A stretch of 11,148 nt of DNA. It comes from JBBTXL01 sp038062295. GTDB taxonomy: Bacteria > Patescibacteriota > Minisyncoccia > GWC2-36-17 > WO2-46-25. Position numbers and translations under genes: made by a program. A model generated the notes under the pieces. The model had not been told where the DNA came from. It did no database searches and saw only the letters and a program-made list of their open reading frames with translations. The stretch lies in assembly GCA_038062295.1 (NCBI GenBank), contig JBBTXL010000020.1:1-11148 (forward strand). The letters run 5' to 3'. Shown piece after piece: positions 1 to 6,413 of this stretch (its first letter is position 1; every line of letters starts with the position of its first letter).

Positions 1-760
1 CGTCCATCTGGTCAATACGCGCGCCGATGAGGTTGATGGTCTTTTGATAATCGGACAGCTCGTTGCGCAGCGCATCTATTTCCGTTCCCCGCACCTCTCC
101 GCGTTCTTTGATGGCATCTATCTTTTCCCACACGATGCGGTGGATGTTGAGATAGCGGTGGAGCTGTGACTTAAAGTCGCGAAAGAATATCTGCGACTCA
201 ATAACTTCGCGCGTGAGGGTTTCGTCGCGCAAGTTGTTGATGACGATCATGCCTGCCGCGCGATATACCTCCACGTTTTGCGTGGCAAGCGCGGAGTAAA
301 CATCCTCGCCAAAATCGGCAAACAGTTTTTCCACCGCCGCTTTCTCCGCGTCAGTTACGGTGACGATGTAGGGAAGAATGGTCTTGATGTTGGCAAGCTC
401 TTTCGGCACCGGCGCGCCCTTGCTGAAAATAAGCGAAAGACTTTTAGAGAGTTTTTCGTCGTAGTAGTCTTTGATCGTCGTGCAGTCGTCTTTCAAGTTG
501 TGAAACTCTCTCTCAAGCACGATAAGGCCGTCTTCGTAGATGCGGTAGTTGATGCCGATGCTGGTTGCGACCGCAAGGTATTCCAAGGGGCCGTTTTCGC
601 GACTCACACTGGTGATGGCAAGCGTTGCGCGCGCCGCGGCAAGCGCATCTGTGGGGAAATCAAGGTGCGACTTCCCGTATTTCAGAAAATCCCATATTTC
701 GGTGAGGTGGAGCGTGGTGCGCTGGAACCAGCCACCGATATAAATTTTCTGAATGGTCAT
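1..760 (-). CDS. Conserved hypothetical protein with a coiled-coil end, 3' end outside the window
   Basis: The minus strand stays open from an ATG at 760 to the window edge, giving 253 codons with no stop; the C-terminus is missing. The protein begins MTIQKIYIGGWFQR and continues through a mixed alpha/beta part with an LTEIWDFLK segment near residue 20. From about residue 190 it is charged and helical (IVWEKIDAIKERGEVRGTEIDALRNE in pieces), which suggests a coiled coil. No signal peptide, membrane segment or catalytic motif is visible, so it is probably cytoplasmic. Its ATG overlaps the TGA of the upstream zinc-ribbon gene (ATGA), and no Shine-Dalgarno site stands out, so translation is probably coupled and the two proteins may act together. 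I do not recognise the family and assign no function. That it is coding is supported by the long open frame, natural amino-acid composition and the overlap geometry. Confidence 0.8.
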   Translation of the reverse strand, partial: MTIQKIYIGGWFQRTTLHLTEIWDFLKYGKSHLDFPTDALAAARATLAITSVSRENGPLEYLAVATSIGINYRIYEDGLIVLEREFHNLKDDCTTIKDYYDEKLSKSLSLIFSKGAPVPKELANIKTILPYIVTVTDAEKAAVEKLFADFGEDVYSALATQNVEVYRAAGMIVINNLRDETLTREVIESQIFFRDFKSQLHRYLNIHRIVWEKIDAIKERGEVRGTEIDALRNELSDYQKTINLIGARIDQMD

Positions 761-1269
761 GGGGAGGGGAATGTCACCGTCACATCCGCGACTTTTGCGG
801 GGCCGTGGGAATATGCGATGCGTATGATTCCTTTCTTGAACACTTCACATATCTTTTTTGCGAGCTTGGTCGCGAGCTGATTTTCGGTGGTTGTCACCTC
901 AAGTCCCGCGCGGGTTTCTTTTACCTGGATAAGACGGTCCAGCGGGTCCTTTTGGTATGCGCGCGTGGTAAAAGCGTGTATAAGCGCCGCAAGGTTCGCG
1001 CGGGATGCGGATGGGATATTTTTGATGGTGATCCGTCCTTCGTACTGTTTGTTTTGTATTGTGCGGCACGCAGGGCATATCGTGAAGGAGACATGCAAGT
1101 CCTCGCGCAGATTCGGGTGGCGCCGCAGGTTGTGGTGCCATGATTTTTTGAAATACACGATGTTGCACACGCGGCACAGCACCAGCCCCGCTTTGCCCTT
1201 GGGGAACTCGTGCTCTTCCGCCCGTCCCGCTCGCCCACCTCGTCGATACTTTTCGTTTTGTGATGTCAT
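757..1269 (-). CDS. BCAM0308-family zinc-ribbon protein
   Basis: The 170-residue product has two CxxC knuckles, C32-x2-C35 and C65-x2-C68, separated by a basic stretch (KKSWHHNLRRH). This zinc-ribbon layout is typical of BCAM0308-type proteins and resembles the N-terminal zinc ribbon of archaeal NMD3. The second half (DPLDRLIQVKE, then EVTTTENQLATKLAKKI and a closing VADVTVTF strand) matches the family's usual alpha/beta domain. The biochemical role of the family is not established as far as I know; a nucleic-acid or ribosome link is only suggested by the zinc ribbon. I chose ATG 1269 and not TTG 1287, because the bases just upstream are the TGGTATACT promoter box. The downstream gene starts inside this stop codon (ATGA), so the two form an operon. 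Confidence 0.82.
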   Translation of the reverse strand: MTSQNEKYRRGGRAGRAEEHEFPKGKAGLVLCRVCNIVYFKKSWHHNLRRHPNLREDLHVSFTICPACRTIQNKQYEGRITIKNIPSASRANLAALIHAFTTRAYQKDPLDRLIQVKETRAGLEVTTTENQLATKLAKKICEVFKKGIIRIAYSHGPAKVADVTVTFPSP

Positions 1270-1277
1270 ATGAACAG

Positions 1278-1306
1278 AGTATACCAAGTTTGTTTGCAGT
1301 GAGCAA
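1278..1306 (-). promoter_or_regulatory. Extended -10 promoter of the zinc-ribbon operon
   Basis: Read on the minus strand, TGGTATACT has its -10 hexamer at 1283-1278, and a weak -35 TTGCTC lies at 1306-1301 with 17-bp spacing. The predicted start is about 1271, two bases before the ATG at 1269, so the message would be essentially leaderless. Confidence 0.7.
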
Positions 1307-1320
1307 TTCTAGAAAGCGGC

Positions 1321-1358
1321 CGGTCACAAAATTCAGTATATACGCAAAAGTGTGACCG
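1321..1358. repeat. Inverted repeat in the divergent intergenic region
   Basis: CGGTCACA (1321-1328) and TGTGACCG (1351-1358) are perfect complements separated by 22 bases. The spacer contains a promoter-like core, with TATACT on the minus strand at 1340-1335. The centres of the arms are 30 bp apart, about three helical turns. There is no T-tract after either arm, so this is more likely an operator or protein-binding site than a terminator. That function is inference. Confidence 0.5.
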
Positions 1359-1439
1359 TATGCTCGCTGCGCGATCCACAACAAACGCAAGGGCCGGGTT
1401 TTTGAATTTCGCGAGGGAGTTTCTTTTTGACCGGGTTTT

Positions 1440-1448
1440 GGGTATGAT
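1440..1448 (+). promoter_or_regulatory. -10 promoter box of the lamin-tail gene
   Basis: TATGAT at 1443-1448 is preceded by GGG and sits so that the predicted +1 falls exactly on the A of the ATG at 1455. A TTGACC at 1427-1432 is only 10 bp upstream and too close to act as the -35 of this box. Confidence 0.6.
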
Positions 1449-1454
1449 GACGAC

Positions 1455-2876
1455 ATGCTCCATTTAGTGAAAAGTTTTGTTGCAGTACTGGCAGTGGCCT
1501 TGTGTTTGGGTGGTGTGCATGCGCCTTCTGCGCATGCCTCATTTGCGTTTTCGCCCATCCCCGATGGGGCGCTGGTACGCGCCGCGGGACCCGAAGTGTA
1601 TGTGCTTGACAACGGCATGGTGCGCTGGATACCGAACCCGGAGGTGTTCAACGGCCTTGGGTACGCGTGGGAAAGCATTCACGGCGTTACCTCCAACGAT
1701 CTGGAGGTGTATCCGCGCGGGAAAGATGTCGCAAAGAACGAACGCTCTATTAACGGCACGGTCGTGCGCGCCGCGGACGAGAAAATATATGTCATCAAGA
1801 ACGGGAAGCGCCAGTGGGTCCGGACGCCGCGCGACTTTGAAAATCTCGGGCTTGACTGGAGCGCCGTTATCCAAATTTCAGGGGAGTCGCTCAAAAAGAT
1901 TTCCGAGGGAAAGCCCATTGAGCAGCCAACGCTTCTTGCGCGCCCCCTGGGGATGCTTTTGAAAAAACCGGAGCAGACCGTGGAAGAGTTTTCGGTAAAA
2001 TTTGAATTTTCCGGCGTTGCGGCGGCAAATATGCCCGCAAGAAAGCTTTCCTTTGACACGTTCGTGGAAGGGGTGGATACGCGCTGGGTGACGACCGCGT
2101 CCCAGCAGCGCACCGTCTCCCTGCCAAAAAAGGCCGGTATCTATACGTTCTTCCTGCGCGCGAAAGACCAGAACGGTGTCGCGGAGCGCGTGCCCAAGCA
2201 GTATACCTTTGCCGTCAATGCGTCTCCGCACTACGGCGACATTATCATTTCGGGAGCGAATCCGCGGACCGCAGACCTCGATGCAGAATCCATCACACTC
2301 GTTGGGAAGTCGCAGCAGCCGGTGGCGCTCGCGGGCTGGACGCTCGAAAGCAAGCAGTATCACACCAGCTTTATCATTCCCGCGGAGGTGTACACCATTC
2401 CCGACCACCCCTACTATGAGCAAAAGGTTCCGCTGGTTTTGCGCAGCGGCGATAAGGCGGTGATCTATACTGCCGCCGGCGAGCTGGGAGTTAACTTCCG
2501 TCTGAACAAATGCGTCGGGTACTTGAGCGCATACCACACATTCACGCCCGCGCTGCCTCATTTGTGTCCGCGGCCTAAAACCGACGAGATACGAAAGTTT
2601 TCGGCGTATTGCCAGCGCGTGATATCGTCGCTGGGTAATTGCAAAGAGCCGGACCTGAACGACCAGGGTCTGGAAATAGAATGCAGGCAGTATATGAAGG
2701 AACGGTTCAACTATTCAAAGTGCGTTGAGAACAACAACCAGTTCTACGATTTTTATCTGAACGAGTGGCGCGTATATCTGAACCGTCCCAAGGAGATCTG
2801 GACCAATACCGGCGGCGACACTATTTTCCTCAACGACGAGAACGGGTTGATGGTTGCCCAATATACCTATCGGTAG
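1455..2876 (+). CDS. Secreted surface protein: two NGKR-type beta repeats plus cysteine-rich lamin-tail domain
   Basis: The 473-residue product has a Sec signal peptide (hydrophobic residues 8-20, likely cut after SAHA at residue 28). Two copies follow of a repeat with the pattern G-x-LVRA...VYVLDNGMVRWIP...F..LG..W, at about 37-85 and 100-147. A beta-rich Ig-like stretch covers about 175-255. Residues 258-473 read as a lamin-tail domain: ITLVGKSQQPVALAGWTLESK, then LRSGDKAVIYTA, then the closing IWTNTGGDTIFLND...VAQYTYR. An insertion in that domain carries six cysteines (353, 371, 386, 396, 410, 423), which could form three disulfides outside the cell. No enzyme motif or sortase signal is visible. 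Lamin-tail domains occur in bacterial secreted proteins, often with nucleases, but their role in CPR is not known. Surface attachment or adhesion is inference. The next gene shares the repeat and probably the transcript. Confidence 0.85.
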   Translation: MLHLVKSFVAVLAVALCLGGVHAPSAHASFAFSPIPDGALVRAAGPEVYVLDNGMVRWIPNPEVFNGLGYAWESIHGVTSNDLEVYPRGKDVAKNERSINGTVVRAADEKIYVIKNGKRQWVRTPRDFENLGLDWSAVIQISGESLKKISEGKPIEQPTLLARPLGMLLKKPEQTVEEFSVKFEFSGVAAANMPARKLSFDTFVEGVDTRWVTTASQQRTVSLPKKAGIYTFFLRAKDQNGVAERVPKQYTFAVNASPHYGDIIISGANPRTADLDAESITLVGKSQQPVALAGWTLESKQYHTSFIIPAEVYTIPDHPYYEQKVPLVLRSGDKAVIYTAAGELGVNFRLNKCVGYLSAYHTFTPALPHLCPRPKTDEIRKFSAYCQRVISSLGNCKEPDLNDQGLEIECRQYMKERFNYSKCVENNNQFYDFYLNEWRVYLNRPKEIWTNTGGDTIFLNDENGLMVAQYTYR

Positions 2877-2932
2877 GGTGTAACGTTTTTTGAGCGCTCT
2901 CGTCTCCAGGTACGTAACCATTAACCTTTTTT

Positions 2933-4534
2933 ATGAAACACACAACTCTTGCCGCCATGGCTTTTTTTGTTGCCGCAGCGGGTATCAGTGTCGGGTATGC
3001 ATTCGCTGAAGATACGGATATAACGCCGCCGGTGATAAGCAGTATCACGGCAACAAGCACGCAAACGACGGCAACCATCGGATTTGCAACCGATGAGTTG
3101 GCGTACGGACAAGTGGAGTATGGCACCACCACGGCCTACGGCTTGGTAACCGCATGGGAAGCTGCGTCAAGCACCGCGCACACCATCGCGCTTGCATCGC
3201 TCACCGCGTCAACGACGTATCATTTCATGGTTGCGGCAAAAGATGAGGCAGGCAACACCGCAACGTCTTCTGATCAGGCATTCATAACGCTTCCGGTGCC
3301 GCCTGCGCCGGACACGACCGCCCCCGTCATCAGTAATGTTTCGGCCACAAGCACACAGACGACCGCGACCATCACATGGAATACAAACGAGTCTTCAGTC
3401 GGGCGCGTTTCATACGGTACATCAACGGTCTACGGCATAACGACCGCCTGGGAAAGCGTGGCGGGCACGGCGCACGCGGCAGGGCTCACGAGCCTTGCGT
3501 CGTCCACCGTGTATCACTTTGCCGTTGCGGCACGGGATGTGGCGGGCAACACCGCAACATCGTCCGATTATGTCTTCTCGACCCTTGCGCCAACAGTTTC
3601 TCCTCCGCCCGCGACATCCACTGCTGATGTTGTGGTAAAACTCAAAGTGGAGCCGCGCAGTATTAACGCAAAAAGCAAAGGGAAGTGGGTGCAGATTCGC
3701 GTGGCATTTCCGGAAGGGTACGATGCACGGGATGTACATACTTCGTCCATCAAGCTCAACGGAACGCTCTCGCCCGAACGCGTGAAGGTAAAGTCAAAGC
3801 GCACCAAATGGTTTGATTTTGAGAGCGGGCGCGAAACGAGTCTTCAGCTCAAATTTTCCCGCAGTGCGGTGGTGAATTTTCTCGCCGTAAGCGCATCAGC
3901 CGCTTCCGCAACTACTTCCACCGGTACCTCTACGGTTCCGCTGCTTACTAAAAACATTACCATTTCGGGAACCATTGGCACGAAGTTATTTTCAGGAAGC
4001 GCGGCTGTCCGCTACATCGGCACGGGAGACCTGCCCAACGGAACGGTTTGCAGGGGAGATGGTTCATCAGAGGTGTATATTATTTCAAACGGCAAGCGAC
4101 GCCACATTCCTACCGCCCGCGCGTTTGAAGAATTGGGATATCGCTGGAACCAGATCAGCATTCTTCCGCAATCCGTTGTGGATGCATACATGGACGATAT
4201 GCTCATAAAAGCAAGCAACGGTGCTTCGGTGTATCTTGTCTCGGGCGGCAAAAAGCGTCATGTTACCGACCCCGCGGAATTTGAAGCGCTCGGTCTTGAT
4301 TGGGAAGATATCACGACGTTAAGCGCCAACGAGCTTGGGTACTTTGCGACGGTAACGAATATCACTCTCATCCGCGCATCCGGCGACGAGAAAGTCTACT
4401 TCGTCTCGGGTAGCGAGCGGCGTTGGATCCCTTCCGTGAATGTATTCCAGAAACGCGGATATAAATGGGAAGATATTGTGATCGTGGACGAAAGCGAACT
4501 TGAAAATTACCGGGTGGGAACCCAGGTTGACTAG
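2933..4534 (+). CDS. Secreted protein: two Fn3 domains, a beta-sandwich and three NGKR-type repeats
   Basis: The 533-residue product has a signal peptide (cut likely after AFA at residue 25). Two fibronectin type III domains follow, about 30-119 and 128-218, each with TPPVIS or TAPVIS, VEYGT/VSYGT, and YHF.VAA.D.AGNTATSSD. They are 98 residues apart and similar enough to be a recent tandem duplication. After a Pro/Ser/Thr linker, a beta domain of about 232-362 opens with VVVKLKVEPRSINAKSKGKW. Three copies of the VYxxSxGKxRxIPxxxxFxxLGYxWxDI repeat fill about 369-417, 423-470 and 476-527. No catalytic residues are evident, so it is probably a cell-surface or extracellular binding protein. It starts 56 bases after the lamin-tail gene, with no Shine-Dalgarno site and no convincing -10 box of its own, so co-transcription is likely. 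A strong terminator follows it. Confidence 0.85.
   Translation: MKHTTLAAMAFFVAAAGISVGYAFAEDTDITPPVISSITATSTQTTATIGFATDELAYGQVEYGTTTAYGLVTAWEAASSTAHTIALASLTASTTYHFMVAAKDEAGNTATSSDQAFITLPVPPAPDTTAPVISNVSATSTQTTATITWNTNESSVGRVSYGTSTVYGITTAWESVAGTAHAAGLTSLASSTVYHFAVAARDVAGNTATSSDYVFSTLAPTVSPPPATSTADVVVKLKVEPRSINAKSKGKWVQIRVAFPEGYDARDVHTSSIKLNGTLSPERVKVKSKRTKWFDFESGRETSLQLKFSRSAVVNFLAVSASAASATTSTGTSTVPLLTKNITISGTIGTKLFSGSAAVRYIGTGDLPNGTVCRGDGSSEVYIISNGKRRHIPTARAFEELGYRWNQISILPQSVVDAYMDDMLIKASNGASVYLVSGGKKRHVTDPAEFEALGLDWEDITTLSANELGYFATVTNITLIRASGDEKVYFVSGSERRWIPSVNVFQKRGYKWEDIVIVDESELENYRVGTQVD
3041..3592 (+). repeat. Tandem duplication of the Fn3 coding segment
   Basis: Two Fn3-coding blocks follow each other with a period of 294 bases. 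The nucleotide match is still visible, for example ACAAGCACGCAAACGACGGC against ACAAGCACACAGACGACCGC, and the protein core ATSTQTTATI is identical in both. Confidence 0.7.
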
Positions 4535-4554
4535 CACAACAGAATAATAGGAAA

Positions 4555-4583
4555 CCAAAAGAGCCCCTAAGGGGCTCTTTTGG
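4555..4583 (+). terminator. Strong Rho-independent terminator after the secreted-protein pair
   Basis: CCAAAAGAGCCCC and GGGGCTCTTTTGG form a perfect 13-bp stem with a TAA loop. The A-tract and T-tract lie inside the stem, so it could terminate transcription from both strands. The next promoter begins only 13 bases downstream. Confidence 0.88.
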
Positions 4584-4595
4584 TGCGCACTCATG

Positions 4596-4604
4596 TGGTA
4601 TACT
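4596..4604 (+). promoter_or_regulatory. Extended -10 promoter of the pterin dehydratase gene
   Basis: TGGTATACT has its hexamer at 4599-4604, which places the predicted transcript start on the ATG at 4611. No good -35 hexamer lies 17 bp upstream, because that position falls in the preceding terminator stem. The box itself argues against the in-frame ATG at 4593. Confidence 0.72.
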
Positions 4605-4610
4605 ATGATC

Positions 4611-4937
4611 ATGTCGGAACTCAAAAACAAAAAATGCGTGCCGTGCGAGGTGGGCGCACCGCCACTGTCGGCGGATGTTATCGCACAGCATCTTGTGCAG
4701 CTAAACCCCGAGTGGAAAGTTATGGATGGAAAGAAAATTGTTCGGAGTTTTATATTTAAGGATTTCAAGGATGCGCTTGTGTTTGCAAACAGTGTGGGCG
4801 ACTGTGCCGAGCAAGAAGGGCATCATCCTGATTTGTATGTGGCGTGGGGCAAGGTAACCGTTGAACTCTGGACGCATGCCGTCGGCGGCCTCTCCGAAAA
4901 CGATTTCATCCTCGCGGCGAAAATAGACGCCCTGTAA
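4611..4937 (+). CDS. Pterin-4a-carbinolamine dehydratase
   Basis: The 108-residue product carries the family signature in order: E67-Q-E-G-H71-H72-P73-D74, then W79, then T88-H89, then D98. The paired histidines and the third histidine correspond to the catalytic set that dehydrates 4a-hydroxytetrahydropterin. The length is normal for the family and the protein is presumably cytoplasmic. In other bacteria it recycles the pterin cofactor of phenylalanine hydroxylase (phhB); no hydroxylase or pterin pathway gene is in this window, so its partner here is unknown. The start at 4611 is preferred to 4593 because the bases between them form the promoter. The gene stands alone between two terminators. 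Confidence in the family is high, in the physiological role low. Confidence 0.9.
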   Translation: MSELKNKKCVPCEVGAPPLSADVIAQHLVQLNPEWKVMDGKKIVRSFIFKDFKDALVFANSVGDCAEQEGHHPDLYVAWGKVTVELWTHAVGGLSENDFILAAKIDAL

Positions 4938-4943
4938 GATCAC

Positions 4944-4980
4944 AAAAACCATCCCGATGCTGATCGTGACGGTTTTTATA
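4944..4980 (+). terminator. Terminator after the pterin dehydratase gene
   Basis: AAAAACC (4944-4950) pairs with GGTTTTT (4971-4977), and CGAT pairs with ATCG around a GCTG loop; two mismatches interrupt the arms. The T-rich right arm ends the hairpin seven bases downstream of the stop codon. Confidence 0.68.
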
Positions 4981-5056
4981 TTGACAAAAGCAATTTCTTA
5001 TGCAAGTGTACAGTTCTGTCATTGGGGGTTGTAGATTAAAAACAAAATAACCAAAA

Positions 5057-5067
5057 AAGGGAGGTGG
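5057..5067 (+). promoter_or_regulatory. Strong Shine-Dalgarno site of the M19-like gene
   Basis: AAGGGAGGTGG lies with GGAGG at 5060-5064, eight bases before the ATG at 5073. It is the only strong Shine-Dalgarno site in front of a well-supported gene in this window. The gap upstream contains TTGACA at 4981-4986, but no -10 at normal spacing, so the promoter is uncertain and a leader of several tens of bases is likely. Confidence 0.85.
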
Positions 5068-5072
5068 TTTGA

Positions 5073-6029
5073 ATGACGTTCTATGCAGACTCTCTCGGTT
5101 TCCTGGGAAGCCCAGGAAAAGGTGTTGATGTAAGGACTGACGATCCTTTTGCTCTTAACCTAGTGCATTGCACTTCGGTTCCACCATGGATTGACACCAT
5201 GGAGGGATGTCTCGCGGCGCACAAAAAGTTCCGCAATCAGGTGGAGCAAGAGTTTTGTCAGCTTCAAGTCATTGTTGAAAAAAGTGATATTGAGGAACTG
5301 CCATCCCACAAAATAGGTGTCGTGTTCGGAATGCAGCATACGCCCAAAGATGTGGATGTTAAGGCGCTTCGCGCTGCAGGCATTCGTATTATTGCCCCCT
5401 GCTATGAAAAGGTAAACCAGTTAGGGGGTGGATGGAGGTATCCAACTATTTCGCTTGCACGCAAAGGAATACGTTTTGTGTACGATTGCGCCGAGCATGG
5501 GATGATAATTGATCTCTCTCATGTCGGCGATACCACAGCAGAAGATATTCTTGAATACGCCAAATTAAAAGCGCTGGATGTACCGATTATTGCGTCCCAT
5601 GGCGGATGCTTTGAGCAGTATGCGCACGACAGAAATCTTCCCGACCATGTTCTTAGTGAAATCGCAGAGGGAGGTGGGGTCGTCGGTATCTGTACCATGA
5701 CATTTCTTCTGCATAAAACCGATAACTCCGCCATTCCTTTCCTGCAGCACCTTGAGCATGCGCTTGAGGTATGTGGAGAGGACGGAGTATGTATCGGCAG
5801 CGACGCGAGCTATATCTCGCGCGATCCGGCGCAGGCGGAAAAGGAATTCTACGAGCTTAGGGATAAACTTGATCCCGATGGCGCATATCGTTCGCGGTAT
5901 CCGGACCACCCCCCAGGACTCAACGGCGCCGACCGAATGAAAACCATCGCAAAAGTGTTGGACGGCCATCCCGCAGCACAAAAAGTTCTCGGGGAAAATC
6001 TTCTCAACTTTTTTTTGAAGGCACTCTGA
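5073..6029 (+). CDS. M19 (renal dipeptidase)-like amidohydrolase with missing metal ligands
   Basis: The 318-residue product follows the M19 dipeptidase fold from end to end: GMIIDLSHV with H150, PIIASH with H176, DRNLPD with R187, and VCIGSD with D244. M19 enzymes cut dipeptides with two zinc ions, held by an N-terminal HxD, a bridging Glu, two His and an Asp. Here the N-terminus reads YADSLGF, so the expected His and Asp positions are L8 and F10. The bridging Glu position reads G-M-Q88-H-T, so it is Gln. The second-metal histidines and the late Asp remain. The enzyme may use one metal, have another substrate, or be inactive. There is no signal peptide, so it is predicted cytoplasmic. It is unlike its neighbours in having a strong Shine-Dalgarno site and its own leader, which could point to acquisition by transfer. 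No peptide transporter or other metabolic neighbour is present. Confidence 0.8.
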   Translation: MTFYADSLGFLGSPGKGVDVRTDDPFALNLVHCTSVPPWIDTMEGCLAAHKKFRNQVEQEFCQLQVIVEKSDIEELPSHKIGVVFGMQHTPKDVDVKALRAAGIRIIAPCYEKVNQLGGGWRYPTISLARKGIRFVYDCAEHGMIIDLSHVGDTTAEDILEYAKLKALDVPIIASHGGCFEQYAHDRNLPDHVLSEIAEGGGVVGICTMTFLLHKTDNSAIPFLQHLEHALEVCGEDGVCIGSDASYISRDPAQAEKEFYELRDKLDPDGAYRSRYPDHPPGLNGADRMKTIAKVLDGHPAAQKVLGENLLNFFLKAL

Positions 6030-6050
6030 AAAATTGCAGCCACATGGCTG

Positions 6051-6084
6051 ACAGCGGACAAAATATTGCCCGCTGTTTTCTTTT
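6051..6084 (+). terminator. Rho-independent terminator after the M19-like gene
   Basis: ACAGCGG (6051-6057) pairs with CCGCTGT (6070-6076) around a 12-base loop and is followed by TTTCTTTT. Confidence 0.82.
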
Positions 6085-6102
6085 AAGATTACTACACCTT
6101 TC

Positions 6103-6131
6103 TTGTTGCGCGTGAGCGCACATGGTATACT
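6103..6131 (+). promoter_or_regulatory. Promoter of the YtxG/YtxH-like pair
   Basis: TTGTTG (6103-6108), a 17-bp spacer and TGGTATACT with hexamer 6126-6131 form the best complete promoter in the window. The predicted start is the A of the ATG at 6138. The spacer contains a small inverted repeat, TGCGC-GTGA-GCGCA (6107-6120), whose role is unknown. Confidence 0.78.
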
Positions 6132-6137
6132 GTATGC

Positions 6138-6401
6138 ATGGACGCGCTGGCGAAGGCGGATATCTTTTTTTTCATCACAGCGATCGCGGTGGTCGTCATT
6201 TCCGTTGTATTTGTTGTTGCGCTCGTATATGTCATTCGCATCCTGCATCGCGTGGACAAGATATCCGAGCGGTTTAAACAGGAGAGCGGCGCCGTTTTGG
6301 ACGACGTTGCCGCATTTCGGGCGCATGTGAAGGCAAAGGGGGTTTCGGTTGACCATTTCATCTCGCGTTTTTTCAAAAAGAAAAGAAAAACTAATCATTA
6401 A
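6138..6401 (+). CDS. Small membrane-anchored protein, DUF948/YtxG-like
   Basis: The 87-residue product has one hydrophobic segment (about residues 8-34) near the N-terminus. An amphipathic, possibly coiled tail (RVDKISERFKQESGAVLDDVAAFR) and a Lys/Arg-rich C-terminus (FFKKKRKTNH) follow. This is the plan of DUF948-type anchored helix proteins such as Bacillus YtxG, but similarity at residue level is too weak to be sure. No enzyme motif is present. The start at 6138 coincides with the predicted transcript start. The next gene begins 12 bases downstream, so the two are an operon, and the pairing itself (anchored helix plus YtxH-like protein) supports the reading. Confidence 0.75.
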   Translation: MDALAKADIFFFITAIAVVVISVVFVVALVYVIRILHRVDKISERFKQESGAVLDDVAAFRAHVKAKGVSVDHFISRFFKKKRKTNH

Positions 6402-6413
6402 ATCTATTTTTGT

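Noticed and set aside
278..880. A 200-codon plus-strand open frame
   Set aside because: It lies opposite the two minus-strand genes, whose products have recognisable or natural protein sequence; this frame is low-complexity and has no motif.
1427..1448. TTGACC as the -35 of the lamin-tail gene
   Set aside because: It is only 10 bp from the TATGAT box, too short for sigma-70 type recognition.
899..1678. A 259-codon minus-strand open frame
   Set aside because: It spans the divergent promoter region and overlaps the zinc-ribbon gene in another frame; its composition is typical of a shadow frame.
5565..6398. A 277-codon minus-strand open frame
   Set aside because: It runs antisense across the M19-like gene, its terminator and the YtxG-like gene, all better supported, and has no recognisable domain.
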